From Dipteris shenzhenensis (taxonomy: Eukaryota > Polypodiophyta > Polypodiopsida > Gleicheniales), in NCBI GenBank assembly GCA_047967505.1, contig CM106541.1: a stretch of DNA of 64,000 nucleotides; one strand, 5' to 3'. Position 1 is the first letter of the stretch. Every line of letters starts with the position of its first letter. Shown one piece after another: positions 21,769-33,309 of this stretch. Below the pieces are notes generated by a model, which did no database searches, had not been told where the DNA came from, and saw nothing but the letters and a program-made list of their open reading frames with translations. A program made the position numbers and the translations under genes.

Positions 21769-24244
21769 TAGTTCCAGCCAAGTCCGCAACCAAATATTAT
21801 GCCTACATGTAGGTGCAATTGATTTGATCTAGCAAGTTCTCTTTTTGTTTTTTTTATAACACTGGGAAAAAACAGCCTTGTTTGGAGGTCCATATCTTCT
21901 AAATGGTGCAAAATATGAAAATAATTCATAGTATAACTTTTAACAATCTTTTGATTCTCTACAAGTTTTATCATCATCTCTTTCTGCCCAAACTCGCCAT
22001 CCAAGGCTTCAAATTTGCATTTAGAATTGGGCACGCAAATCTAAGCCAAGAAAACGCTTTAGAGTGCCTTTTTTACATCTTCGGGCCAGTATTTGCCCAT
22101 CTGAATGTTGAACCATGTAAACCACGAAGTATCAAAGTTGTAGCTTGGTGTAAAATCTACAACTCTCTCTTATAGACTTTTCCCAAAATCAATCATCTTC
22201 TCATACATATTTGCCTTTCCAAAGTGCCCACTCAATATGTGATGAAATTATGAAAACAAATCATGGAAGCAAAAATACAGTGCAATGACCTATGGCCTCA
22301 CAATGGGTACTCACAAAAGGTACACATATTATACTCTACAAGGTTGATCTACAAATTCTATTCATGGTTTATATATGTCCCATGCGCATCCCTTTCACTT
22401 TTGCATGCATATGCAGATTATACTCCAAGATTGATCTATTACATAAATTCAATCATATTTATTTCTTATGTATTATGTCCTTCTCTAGTTATTGTTTTAG
22501 TGTTTACACTAAAGCTAATAAGAACAAATGTCACTCTTAAACTTTTAGAGACAATTTGTCATTATAGATAATTGTTACCTTATACAAGAATCATCGATAT
22601 TATACATATTTATGTCCCTAATAATCTCATTATACCTTAATCCAATAGCATGGATATGCATGGACATGTTCTATGTTGATGGTACAATTGATCTTCAGGT
22701 GTTGCTTCTTTTAGATGCTCAAATACTTTTACTTTTGGATGCCAAACATTAGGATATGATATGGATATCATTCATCGAGTCTTGATGGATATGTTGACTT
22801 TGAGCCGTCAAAAGCTTTCGACTTCTTTTAATAAAGAAAATTGAACATTTTTTTCCCACCCTTGTCATGTCCTGTCTTCTTACTGAATCTTTGCATGCTT
22901 GATTTCCACATAATTTAAATTTAAAAATGATGCATTGTGTTTATTACATTCAATTTTTTGGTACATTTGAAGATCTTTAAAAAATGTTATATAATTGATA
23001 AATTTTATAAAAGCAAAGTCTTTTAATACATATTCAATTATAATATCCCCTCTAACTTATATTATTCATGAGTCAAAGTTATTAATTGAATTTAAAAATC
23101 AATCTAGCTCTAAATATAAGCAATACCTAGGAGTAGAACCTTCCCAAAATGTTACTTGGAGTATTCCATCAAAGCATGTATTACTTGGGGGTTCAAGTTA
23201 CCAACTCCCATTCTATGTAAATAATAAATACAAGTGATCACATGCAATTATGTCTGAATGTTTTCAAATGTGATGTAATGTCCAAGAAGTAAATATAACT
23301 TTCAAATAGCTACATACATATTTCATATACACAACATAATACATATTAATTTGTCTCATCCATGCACGAGGTGGTGTATTTTGGCACCATTAAGATTCAT
23401 TAAAAGTAAATAAAGACTCATATCTAACTGAACCTACATAATCTTTAAAAGTAGTACATTTTCAAAGACCATATACCCGTTGATTTAAAATCCCAAACAC
23501 AACACGTACATCTACACCTCATCCACAAGATCCCAAAGACAACCTACTACCTAATAAAGGAATTCATTCTAAAGGAATCCATGCCCCATCAGTTGTTTTC
23601 AAGACTTACATCTACACATCATCAACAAGATCCCACAAACAACCTAGCTACTCTCATCCATGCACAACCTATTGTTCTTCATCACTGATTCATGCAGTAA
23701 TTCAAAGTTGTCCTGGCTAACTAAATACAACAATTAACCTAAAGTAATACATTCTAAAGAATTAATATGATAATTTACAGAACAAAATATAGATATCCAA
23801 TGTGGTATGAAAAAATTCTTGGTATATTCAATCAAATCATTTTTAGCCAATGTACATGAATGTTTCCATTCAATGAAAGATAGTATTACATCCATTTGCC
23901 GTTCCAATAACTTCTTGATCTTTAACTTTTTTATCTATAAAAGAAAATAATAATCATTATAAGGCATGTCCCATTGTGGTTGTGAATTCACTTCTCATAG
24001 ATATTGTAGTAGTGGTGCTTGGCACGTCCCTAAATTGTAGTAGTGATGCTTGGCACGTCCCTAAATGATCAATTTTGATGCATCTTGACAATTGCAAGAA
24101 GTAAATCATTAGTATTTCTTTAAAATCATTAACTTAGTAATAGAAATCTGAATATCTACAAAGTAACTTCAAATCAAACAAAGCCTAGGAATCAAATCAA
24201 ATCTTTATTATGTCCACTACATCATGATCCATAGGAATCCATTT

Positions 24245-24248
<4 letters not shown>
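21769..24248. other. AT-rich gene-free stretch
   Basis: No protein-like frame was recognised in about 2.5 kb. Short internal duplications include a 31-bp tandem pair at 24003-24064 (core 'gtgcttggcacgtccctaa') and a pair of related ~40-bp phrases near 23510 and 23606 ('catctacac.tcat'). Confidence 0.45.
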
Positions 24249-24301
<53 letters not shown>

Positions 24302-24341
24302 ACTCACTCACTCACGCACACACACACAGCATGGGAATCCA

Positions 24342-24398
<57 letters not shown>

Positions 24399-24470
24399 TG
24401 TTTTTAAGTGAAAACACACACACACACACACACAATGCATGGGAATCCATATCTCTCTCTCTCTCTTCAC
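24249..24470. repeat. Compound (CT)n/(AC)n microsatellite
   Basis: Alternating runs of CT (24249-24300, 24347-24375, 24451-24468) and AC (24376-24398, 24414-24434). The phrase 'catgggaatccat' recurs between them, so the block grew by duplication of a CT-AC-unique unit. Confidence 0.93.
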
Positions 24471-24619
24471 AGCATAGTCCTCTTACCCTTGCTCCCATAG
24501 CAGCCCCTTTTGAGCAATCCCAAAATGAAGTACTCCTTCAAAATGTGTCTTACATCTCATCTAGGGAAAGTGAAGCACTTCATAAATATGGAAAGAATGG
24601 GAGAAAGAAAAGAGGAATA

Positions 24620-24830
24620 GATTGAGAGGATGAGCTAAGAGCAAGAAGAGGTTGTTGAGAGGAGGCTAAGGATACTGAGAGGGGGAGGAGGTTGAGAGGA
24701 GGAAGCTGAGAGGAGGAGGAAGAGGTTGAGAGGAGGAGATTAAGGAGAGGTTGAGAGGAGGAGGAGGAGGCTAAGAGGAGGTTGAGAGGAAAAGGAGGAG
24801 ACTAAGAGGAGAAAGAGACTAGGAGGAAGG
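24620..24830. repeat. Purine-rich 'gttgagaggagg' minisatellite
   Basis: About ten imperfect copies of a 12-18-bp unit based on 'gaggttgagaggaggag'. Confidence 0.8.
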
Positions 24831-25429
24831 TCGGGAGTCAATGGGGATAGTTTGGGGGGCCTCTTGGGAGGTGTTTGGGGGGTTGGGGACACTTTTGGAA
24901 ATTTTTGATCTTTTTGGAGGGGAAAAAACTCATGATTTTGGGGGCCCACAGAGTGAGGGAGGAGGGTAGGGGGACTATGAAAAAGTCAAGGGGGGGAGTA
25001 AATGCCCTAGGAGGTGGTGGGGGAAAGAGGAGGCAAGTGGGAGCCTAGTGGGCAGACCAAGGGACGTCTCTCCACCAATGAGAGGCCAATATGGAATCCT
25101 CCATTCTTTTAATGCCCAAGCCTTCCCATTGGTTGGTTTACTAATCACAAATCTTAAGTGACTAATCCAAGAGGCCCTTTTTGAGTCCAAAATTTTCCTA
25201 ATGGTGTGAGTGCACGTGACCTAGTAACTAGGTAGGGACTAATAATATGATTTTTTTTTTTGTTGCCGAGATTTCATAGGGTAGCTAGGACTCACGCATT
25301 ACTTCTGAGCCCTAGGTTGAAATCAGTTGATGCTACCTATATGTGGGAAGATGTACATATGCAAGTGAGTCCTCGTGATGATACAATCTAATACTAACTA
25401 AGGAAGACTTGGGTTTCCCAAATCTTCAT

Positions 25430-25690
25430 TTTTGGGGGATGGCTTGTGTGTTGAAGTAGTAGCGCTTCAATCGGCTCCCATTTATGGTTGTGTTGAATTG
25501 GACTCCATCCAATGTTTCTAGTAGCATATCTCCAATGGTATTCATTTTTCTTACTCGATAGGGTCCTTGACCTAGATACTTGAGTTTTCCCTTGTGTACT
25601 TTGGCATTGTATAATAAGACTAGGTCACCTTCCTTGATGTCTTTGGCTTTAAGATTCTTGTCAAACCATGCCTTTCTTTCCCATACTAGG
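25430..25690 (-). pseudogene. Ty3/gypsy integrase C-terminal (GPY/F) fragment
   Basis: One uninterrupted minus-strand frame of about 85 codons reads 'RKAWFDKNLKAKDIKEGDLV', 'LLYNAKVHKGKLKYLGQGPY', 'RVRKMNTIGDMLLETLDGVQ' and 'FNTTINGSRLKRYYF'. This is the GPY/F module that follows the catalytic core of gypsy integrases and helps bind DNA. Nothing of the core lies upstream. The frame meets LINE-like sequence at about 25690, so the two pieces are fused or nested. Confidence 0.75.
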
Positions 25691-25694
25691 CAGG

Positions 25695-26420
25695 GTGTAG
25701 ACCGTCATGCAAAAAGTGGGGAATAATTTAATCAAACCTTTCATCCAAATTTTGTTGGATTTCCCAAGCATGACTAACCATAGATAATAGTGCATGTGAA
25801 AGGACATCCCAATGTTGTGGAAAGAATTCCAATGTAAGGCCATCCCAACTAGGAGATTTTGATTTGCCACATGATCTGATGGCATCCTTCAATTCTCTAT
25901 CAATAAAAGGAACATCAATTTGTATGACCTATTGACATATTTAAGAAGTTCCTCTCTTGAAAACATCATAGAATGTGATGGTGCAACCACGTTCCCAAAT
26001 TGGTTAGCAAAGTGACTAACACATGACCAAGAAAGATGTGCCTTTGGATAGTCGAGTTACCGTCCACATTTTTAACCTCACAAACATTTTCACTTTGCCT
26101 CTTATAATGCAAGCCTTTGAAAAACTCCTTAGAGTAGCCATATTAGTGAAAGCCCTTTGTTTAGCCCTAGTTTCCTACTTCTCAAGCTTCCTATGATCAT
26201 TACATCGTATGAAATGTGTAGTGTGACCCAACAAGTAGCCTCAACATGAGATAATTCTATCAGTATTGATAGGTATTTTTAGCCTCGATGACATCCTATA
26301 GTAGCATTTGCTTATATTGCCCATAATACAATGGAGAAAGCTCTAGTAGGATTTTCTTCCACTGCTCATTTGTCATAATAACTTCGAAGAAGCCCTTGGC
26401 TGCATAATGCACTTTTTGCA
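25695..26420 (-). pseudogene. LINE (non-LTR retrotransposon) reverse-transcriptase N-terminal fragment
   Basis: The minus frame near 25700-25920 reads 'IDVPFIDRELKDAIRSCGKS', 'KSPSWDGLTLEFFPQHWDVL' and so on. It matches the opening of L1-type reverse transcriptases ('...EL..AI.....KSPG.DGL..EFF..W..'). Just upstream, 'MMFSREELLKYVNRS' occurs in another frame, so there is a frameshift near 25930. Weaker protein-like patches ('FFEVIMTNEQWKKILLELSP') continue to about 26400. In-frame stops follow at 25720 and 25694. The catalytic YxDD region is missing. Confidence 0.55.
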
Positions 26421-26869
26421 CAAAGCATCCCCCTAAAGCCCTTGTCAAATAATTTCCCACTCACATCATTGGCCTTAGGCCTCTAGTAAACTAGCACACT
26501 CATCACTACTTCATGGTGTATACAATGGCCTATATCATCTTCATTTTCCTCATCATCATTGTCAAAACCCCCTTTCTTGTCATCACCATCTTCCCCTCTA
26601 GTCGCTTCAGGGAATCTTCTAAGGCTTCATCTCCATCTTGAGGCTATTTCAAGAAGCACATGTGTTAGAGGTTAGAACATCTTCTACTTATTCAATTTGA
26701 TTGTTTGAAAATAATGATGTGTGGTTTAAAAAGTTCAGATCAATGGTTAGCCACCATGCACTATGCCAGGACACCATGATGGGATGCGATGATCCCATGA
26801 CCCCCCTACAACTTCTACCAACACACAGCCCACTGTATGGCATATTAAGGTACTTTATAGCTTAGTGGT

Positions 26870-27187
26870 TGTTGAGATTCGTGGTGCCTACAAGAGCATG
26901 TGAACAAAAGTCTAGTGAGATGAGAACAATCTAGAAGATAAGGATTAGTTGTTGATAGGTAAGGATGAGGGGAGATTAGGAAGACAAGTGCCATGATCAT
27001 ATGTAAAGTGGATCTTAAGGCTATCTATATATGAAGCCTCCCATTGTATGACTAACAAAGGACATATAGATTGATTGTTTTCTACCATGTTTCTCTCTCA
27101 TGTAGTTTCTTATGTGGCTTGATCCCCCTTAGATTCATACATTCTTTTTGTGTGTACTACGCTTAACAGGATCTCACATTCTTGACA
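26870..27187 (+). mobile_element. Ty1/copia-type LTR (5')
   Basis: The segment begins TGTTGAGAT and ends '...ATCTCACATTCTTGACA'. It has a TATA-like 'ctatctatatatgaag' near 27022. A primer-binding site follows without a gap. Its exact 3' end is uncertain (27178 or 27187). No matching second LTR or copia ORF was found downstream. Confidence 0.55.
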
Positions 27188-27199
27188 TGGTATCAAAGT
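27188..27199 (+). other. Primer-binding site (initiator-Met tRNA type)
   Basis: 'TGGTATCAAAGT' closely matches TGGTATCAGAGC, the complement of the 3' end of plant initiator tRNA-Met used by many copia elements. Confidence 0.6.
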
Positions 27200-28660
27200 A
27201 GGTTTAGCTAATCCTAGATTGGTTTTAGATTGATATTGATAGTTTTTCAGTGATTGTGAGTGATGTCCATTCACATCCATTGAGTTTCTCTTGAGAGCGT
27301 GAGAAAGATTCATTGAGTTTATGAGAGAGGGGTTTCACTTTTCCTATATTATAATTCTAAGAGAGACTTTACATTTAGATTGAGAGATATGAGATAGATA
27401 TCTTTGATAATTTGAGGAGACTAAAGGAAGTCTTGTCCTATTTTAAGAGAGAGGATTTCAAATTTTTTTCACGTTGTAAGATACTCCACAACTCAGAAGC
27501 CGTACTAAAAGCGATAGACTACTCTACATGGGCAGACTTGGCAATAAAGATTCACACGCTAGAAAACCCAACTACTGATACACTCGAGCAATCTAACTGC
27601 ATCACACAAAGGCAACAACACATCATTGGCTGCACAAGATTGGAGCAAGTAAACAACTTAAAGACAACCATGTCAAGTAGCAGCACATCGGCACCACTAC
27701 AAGCTATGAAGGATTACCAGAATTTGAGTGACTGCATTAGAGCAAGGCGATGGTTCGAGTGAGGAATTTGGTAAAATTTTACATTCTAGTATAATGGTTT
27801 ATGGTCAAAAGTAGCATGCACTACTTACTTTTATGGTGGTTGTCCTATCCAAAAAATTGTGAGTAATCAGTTGTCTTACATACAAACAACAATTTCAAAA
27901 AGTAAGTTTGGCAATGCTTTTTCAAGAGTTAAGGAGGGGTGGAACAAAGGACTCAAGGTATTGCAAGAGAAAATTTTCTTCTTCCATTGCCATTTTCAAG
28001 GCAAAAAATATTAGGAGGAAGAGCCCTCGAGGAGGCCACGATATCGTGGCCTCCTGGGAGGTTCCTTCTGCCAATTTTATTTTAATCATAACTTGAGCGA
28101 TAAGACTTCAAATATGGTCATTGTTGTAGTCAAAATGATTGGAATGATATGAATGGAGCCATTTGTCATGTTACCGTGTCAAAATTATACATATTTTAGA
28201 AAGTTGTGTACTTATGTTTGTTTCATTAGAGCTATAGACCTTATCACACTCTATATTTTCTTATGACCATGAATTTTTCTCATATAGAGTTTGTGGGTCC
28301 TTGGTTTCCTCCCTCCATCCCAGCATTGTATAGTCATATGAAGGTGATCCATAATTAGTTATCATCATGGTCATAAGGTGATCAATAATTTATTAGCTCT
28401 ATAGTTTAAACATTTTACTCATGTGATCATTTCATGTACAAAATGGATTCACTCATATGGGTAGCATAAAAATCGATGAGCTACAAATAGTTTTTTGTGA
28501 TGCATTTTGCTAGGAGGGGCCTATATATCATGGTTAGGACTATTGTTATTTTTATCTAACTCCACAAATTTAAAAAACCCCTTCAACTCATGTGCTACCT
28601 TACATAATTTTGAGTGACCTCCCCCAGGTATAGACATTGTAGCAATTCCCCTTTTGTATC
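27200..28660. other. Stretch after the copia-like LTR, no recognised gene
   Basis: A 116-codon plus-strand open frame at 27412-27762 ('KAIDYSTWADLAIKIHTLEN') is the longest but resembles no gag I recognise. The rest shows no coding pattern. A perfect inverted pair 'ccacgatatcgtgg' lies at about 28037. Confidence 0.35.
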
Positions 28661-28844
28661 CATTGAATGATTGCTAGCTTGCATGGATTAAGAAGTTTTC
28701 TCTTTTTCTCTCTTCCTCTTTCTCTCTTTCTCTTGCTCTTCGTCTCTTTTCCTTTCTCTCTCTTCCTCTCTTTTCTCTCTTCCTCTTTCTCTCTCTTCCT
28801 CTCTTTTCTCTCTTCCTCTCTTTTCTCTCTTCCTCTCTTTCCTC

Positions 28845-28894
<50 letters not shown>

Positions 28895-29667
28895 TCTCTT
28901 TCCTCTGTTTCTCTCTCTCTCTTCATCTTCCTCTCTTTCCTCTCTTTCTCCCTCCCTCTCTTTCTCTCTCTCTTTTTCTCTCTCTTCCTCTCTTTTCTCT
29001 CTACCTCTCTTCCTCTCTTTTCTCTCTTCCTCTCTTTCTCTCTATCTCTCTTCTCTTCATCCCTTTCTCTCTTTTCTCTCTTTCCTCTATTTCTCTCTTC
29101 CTCTCTTTCTCTCTATCTCTCTTCACTTCATCTCTTTCTCTCTTTCCTCTATTTCTCTCTTCCTTCTTTCTTCTCTTTCTTCCTTTCTCTCTTCCTCTCT
29201 TTTCTTTCTACCTCTCTTCCTCTATTTCCTCTCTCCCTCTGTTTCTCTCTCACTCTTCCTCTCTTTGCTTCTTCCTCTCTCTCTCTTTCTCTCTTCCTCT
29301 GTTTTCTGTTTTCCTATCTTTCCTCTTCCTCTCTTTCTCTCTCACTCTTCCTCTCTTCCTCTTTTTCTTTGGCTGTTCCTCTCTTTTCCTCTTCCTCTCT
29401 TCCTCTTTCTCCCTTTCTCTCTTTTCTCTCCTTCCTCTCTTTCTGTCTTTTCTCTCTTTCCTCCCTTCCTCTCTTTCACTCTTTTCTCTTTTTCCTCTCT
29501 TTCTTTCTTTTCTCTTTCCTCCCTTCCTCTCTTGCTATCTTTCTTTTTTCCTCTCTTTCCTCTCTTCTCTTTCCTCTTCAAGTATTTCTCTCGCTCTTCC
29601 TCTCTTTTGTATGTTGCCAAGAAATTTTCCTTTGGTATTCATTGAATGATTGCTCATCTGCATGGAT
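28661..29667. repeat. 0.93-kb polypyrimidine tract between imperfect direct repeats
   Basis: From about 28690 to 29615 the plus strand is almost wholly C and T, in changing mixtures of ctctt, cttcctct and (ct)n. It is bracketed by 'cattgaatgattgctagctt' (28661) and 'cattgaatgattgctcatct' (29639), each followed by 'gcatggatt', so the tract appears to lie inside a duplicated ~45-bp sequence. The 351-codon Ser/Leu/Phe ORF across it is a repeat artefact. Confidence 0.9.
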
Positions 29668-32033
29668 TTATTATTTATCCAATAATAAGTTTTATCTTTG
29701 TAAGTTGCCAGGAATCATATGAAAAATAAGTAAAAACAATCTTTAAATAGTGTCATGCAGATTCAGCAATTTTTAATAAAAATTGATTGCTGCTATACTG
29801 AGGCAGTGCTCACAAATGCAATCTAAAGTCTAAAAACCGTTGTGTGTCATCAAATGTAATGTCCCTCAAAGATGAGCAAACAAGTGCAAGATGTGTGTTT
29901 CTTAGCTTTCCATTCTCTCACATAGTCTTGTTTTATGATTAGTGGAGGCACTAGCCATTTTCTTTCAAATCTCACAAGCTTTCATGTCAAATGCAATTTA
30001 TGGAGCACAATAGCAAATGTCTACAAGAGCACCAAGAGGATTTCAAATAACCTCCAAAGATTCTAGCTACATTGCTCTTCAAATAGGTATAGTTTGACTT
30101 GAATGTAGTAGCATTGGTAGCACACCATCTTGCTAGCGTTGTGAGGATCATGGGTTGACTAATCAACGATCATCTGTAGCTCACTAGATATCCTTCCTTT
30201 TCTAAAATTTAGTGGTGAGATCTCAAGAATATTCAATTAAAACTACCTCACATTACTTCATTCACCATCAAACTTCGTGTTCATAGTCTCGAACAGTTGT
30301 CTCTACATCTTTCACCTATTTGGGACAAGTCTTGTATTGATAGTGCTGGAAGAGTGGCACATCATGCCATGTGCAACTCAGGAAGTAGTGGTCTACAAGC
30401 TTGCTCCCTACAAACTTGCTTTTAACTCCTACATGAGCACTACCATGCATGTGACATTGAACTGTTTTCTTGGTTTGTCTTTGTTATAACTCACCTCCTT
30501 TTCTCTCGACTTCGTCTCTTGACCTCTTAACTTGCTCAGTGACTTACGTGCCTCTTGTTCTGCCTTTTGACGATCCTCTTCGCTCCCTTCTAGCTCCCGT
30601 GGACCTTATGCTCACCATAAGATGACATCGTAAGAAACTTGGCTTGCTTAAGTAATGACAAAGGGTACAATCATAGTATCCTTGTACATACAATAATGTT
30701 AATCAAAGGCCAATGTACCTTGACAATGCCAGCATGACTCATGAGGTAACTCCAATGATAATATTGGATTGCCATGAGCCTATATGTTTTTTATGATAAT
30801 ATATTTTGCCTAAACCCTTGTAGTTCCACCAGAGTGCTGGTATTGTAAATTTGTGGTTTCTTTCGATAAAGGAGAAGACATGTAAACATCCTTAGGTTCA
30901 ACTAGCACTTGACAATCATGAAGACAATTATAAATCTACAAAATCCATGGTTGTACGAGGTGTAGATAATCATGCTTGGCCATTTTTACTTGTTGTTTTC
31001 AAACGTACATAACCATGGACATTGAATAGGCCCGTGTAAAACCAATTCAAGAATGCATATTATCACAATTAAAAGGAGCATGAATTAGCTTAACAAATGG
31101 TACTTATGCGACACCCTAATAGTGTGAAATATGCATGGGAATCTGTAAGGTCGGGCAACAACAGTAGCCAACTAACCGACCTAGTCAGACATAAGTCATA
31201 AAAGCTATATATACTAAAGATCATTCCTAGGATGACATTGCTTTCCTATGCCAAACTAATTGCTTCTAGTTGGTGGATTCAAGGCTATATATACAGCTCT
31301 ACCTGTCTTATTATCACATCTTATGACCTTTTGTGATAGCAATAACCAAAATTAGGGACGAGTGTGAATACTTGGTTGGGAATGGAAGGAGGATCATATG
31401 GGCAACTGAAAGTCCGTAGTGGTAACTAGGCCTAATACACTATTGACAACTTTCTGTAGTTTGATTTTTTGGTGACATGTCTCACACACATTCAAGAGCT
31501 TTAGGGTTGTGAAAAGGCTTGACTCTCGAGTGCTTGGAATGATGACCTCATTTTTTAAGAGGCAAAATTGGGACAGTGTGTGTTGTTTTTCATAAATGAT
31601 GTATTGTCACATACTTGGCTTATGCTCTAATGTCGCCTGTTGTCGATAACACTGTCATCTACTGCTGATTAGATAAGAGATCTAGTAAGCACCATCTCGG
31701 AAGATAAAATGCCATGTCGGCCTTGCGCATCCACTACTATTGTCTCGGTTGAGGCTATCAATTTTTAGCTAAAGGTTTTTTTTCGTACATGTTTTGTTTT
31801 GAGACTTATCCTTAGAATATCAGATTTACATTGAATAAATGCCATGTTGGCCATGCATGTCTGTTGCCTCGTCCCATTCAAGCTACTTGTTGGTATTTAG
31901 CAAACATAATTTCTTAAGTGTTCATTTGATCTTCATTCTTAGAATAGAGGAAACGCATTGAATATATATACCAATCCATTAAACATGGTTTAGTTTTCTT
32001 AGAGTTCTATTAAAAATATTTTACTTTTCTAGA
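29668..32033. other. Gene-free stretch
   Basis: No convincing coding frame, LTR or repeat was found by eye in this 2.4-kb stretch. Confidence 0.4.
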
Positions 32034-32699
32034 ATTGTGGTTGAGAAAAATGGAATGCTCCTTTGATTGGTTTTAAAACATGTGTAAGAGTTTTCTAGAA
32101 TAATGGTTGTGAGAAATTGAATGCTCTTTTGATTGGTTTTAAAATGTACGTGCGCACGCACATTTGTGTGTGTGTGCACATGCATGCGAGCAGCGGGCAA
32201 CATGTAGCATGGAAAGGCCTTGGAAGCATGGATATGGGTTGGGAGAAGTCATAAGACATTTTTTGGGGGTGGGGGGTGGGGTGGGGGTGTAGTAGAGAAA
32301 GGAGATGATGATGAGGAGAATCTAGGGGCATAAAAGCCAAAAAGGGGTGTGGGGGGTAAGCAATGAATATGATGAGAGGAGAGAGCAACCTTCAATGAAT
32401 ATGATGAGAGGAGATAGCAACCATGTTGTGTGTGTGTATACATAATGGAGGACAATGCCCTAAACCCATCTTCCTCAAGCTATAGCAACCTTCAACCTCA
32501 TCCTCAAAAACTAGTATGTGTGTGTGTGTGTGTGTGTGGTGTGTGTGTGTGTATGTGATTGTGTCAATGGGCAATGCCCTAAACCCATCTTGTGGTTGAG
32601 AAAAACGGAGTGCTCCTTTGATTGGTTTTAAAACATGTGTGAGAGTTTTCTAGAATACTAGTTGTGAGAAATTGAGTGCTCTTTTGATTGGTTTTAAAA

Positions 32700-32731
<32 letters not shown>

Positions 32732-32817
32732 TGTGTGTGTGTTTCAAGTCCTAGAACATACACCCTGCACACAAGTAGTGCCATTGCACCTAGTTTCCAA
32801 AAGTACAACACAATGGT

Positions 32818-32881
<64 letters not shown>

Positions 32882-32970
32882 TGTGTGTGTTTCAAGTCCT
32901 AGAACATGTGCCCTGCACGCAGGTAGTGACATTGCACCTAGTTTCCAGAAGGACAACACAATGGTTTTGC
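32034..32970. repeat. Duplicated block with four (GT)n arrays
   Basis: A ~118-bp phrase containing 'ctttgattggttttaaaaca' occurs at 32034-32150 and again at 32590-32700. A second unit, 'gtttcaagtcctagaacat...caacacaatggtt', occurs at 32740-32818 and 32890-32965. GT runs follow the units at 32516-32553, 32698-32742 and 32819-32890. A short GT run also lies near 32163. Confidence 0.85.
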
Positions 32971-33309
32971 AATAAATTTCTTTGAAGAAAGACTTTCCAT
33001 TTCCAAGAAATTGCTATTAAGAAAATAGATACATCAACAAGGGATGAGACAAAAATGAATGTAAGAAGTTTTGAAGATCTTATTGGTATCCATCCAAGTA
33101 CAATCCAATGTTAGGATGTGTTACCTGCATCCATCCACACAAGAGGCAATGTTAGAACATACGTATCTCCTAATGCAGGACTACAGGTGTCATAAATCCT
33201 GATAGCATGTCATTGCAGTCAATATTATACCAAGAAGCATACCAAAATAGATCCAAACCACTCATATTCTAAAGAAAAAAGGAGATGGGAAGGACAACTG
33301 GTATGTTGC

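Noticed and set aside
28667-29722. A 351-codon Ser/Leu/Phe-rich open frame
   Set aside because: It is the translation of a polypyrimidine tract, with no sequence complexity beyond the repeat.
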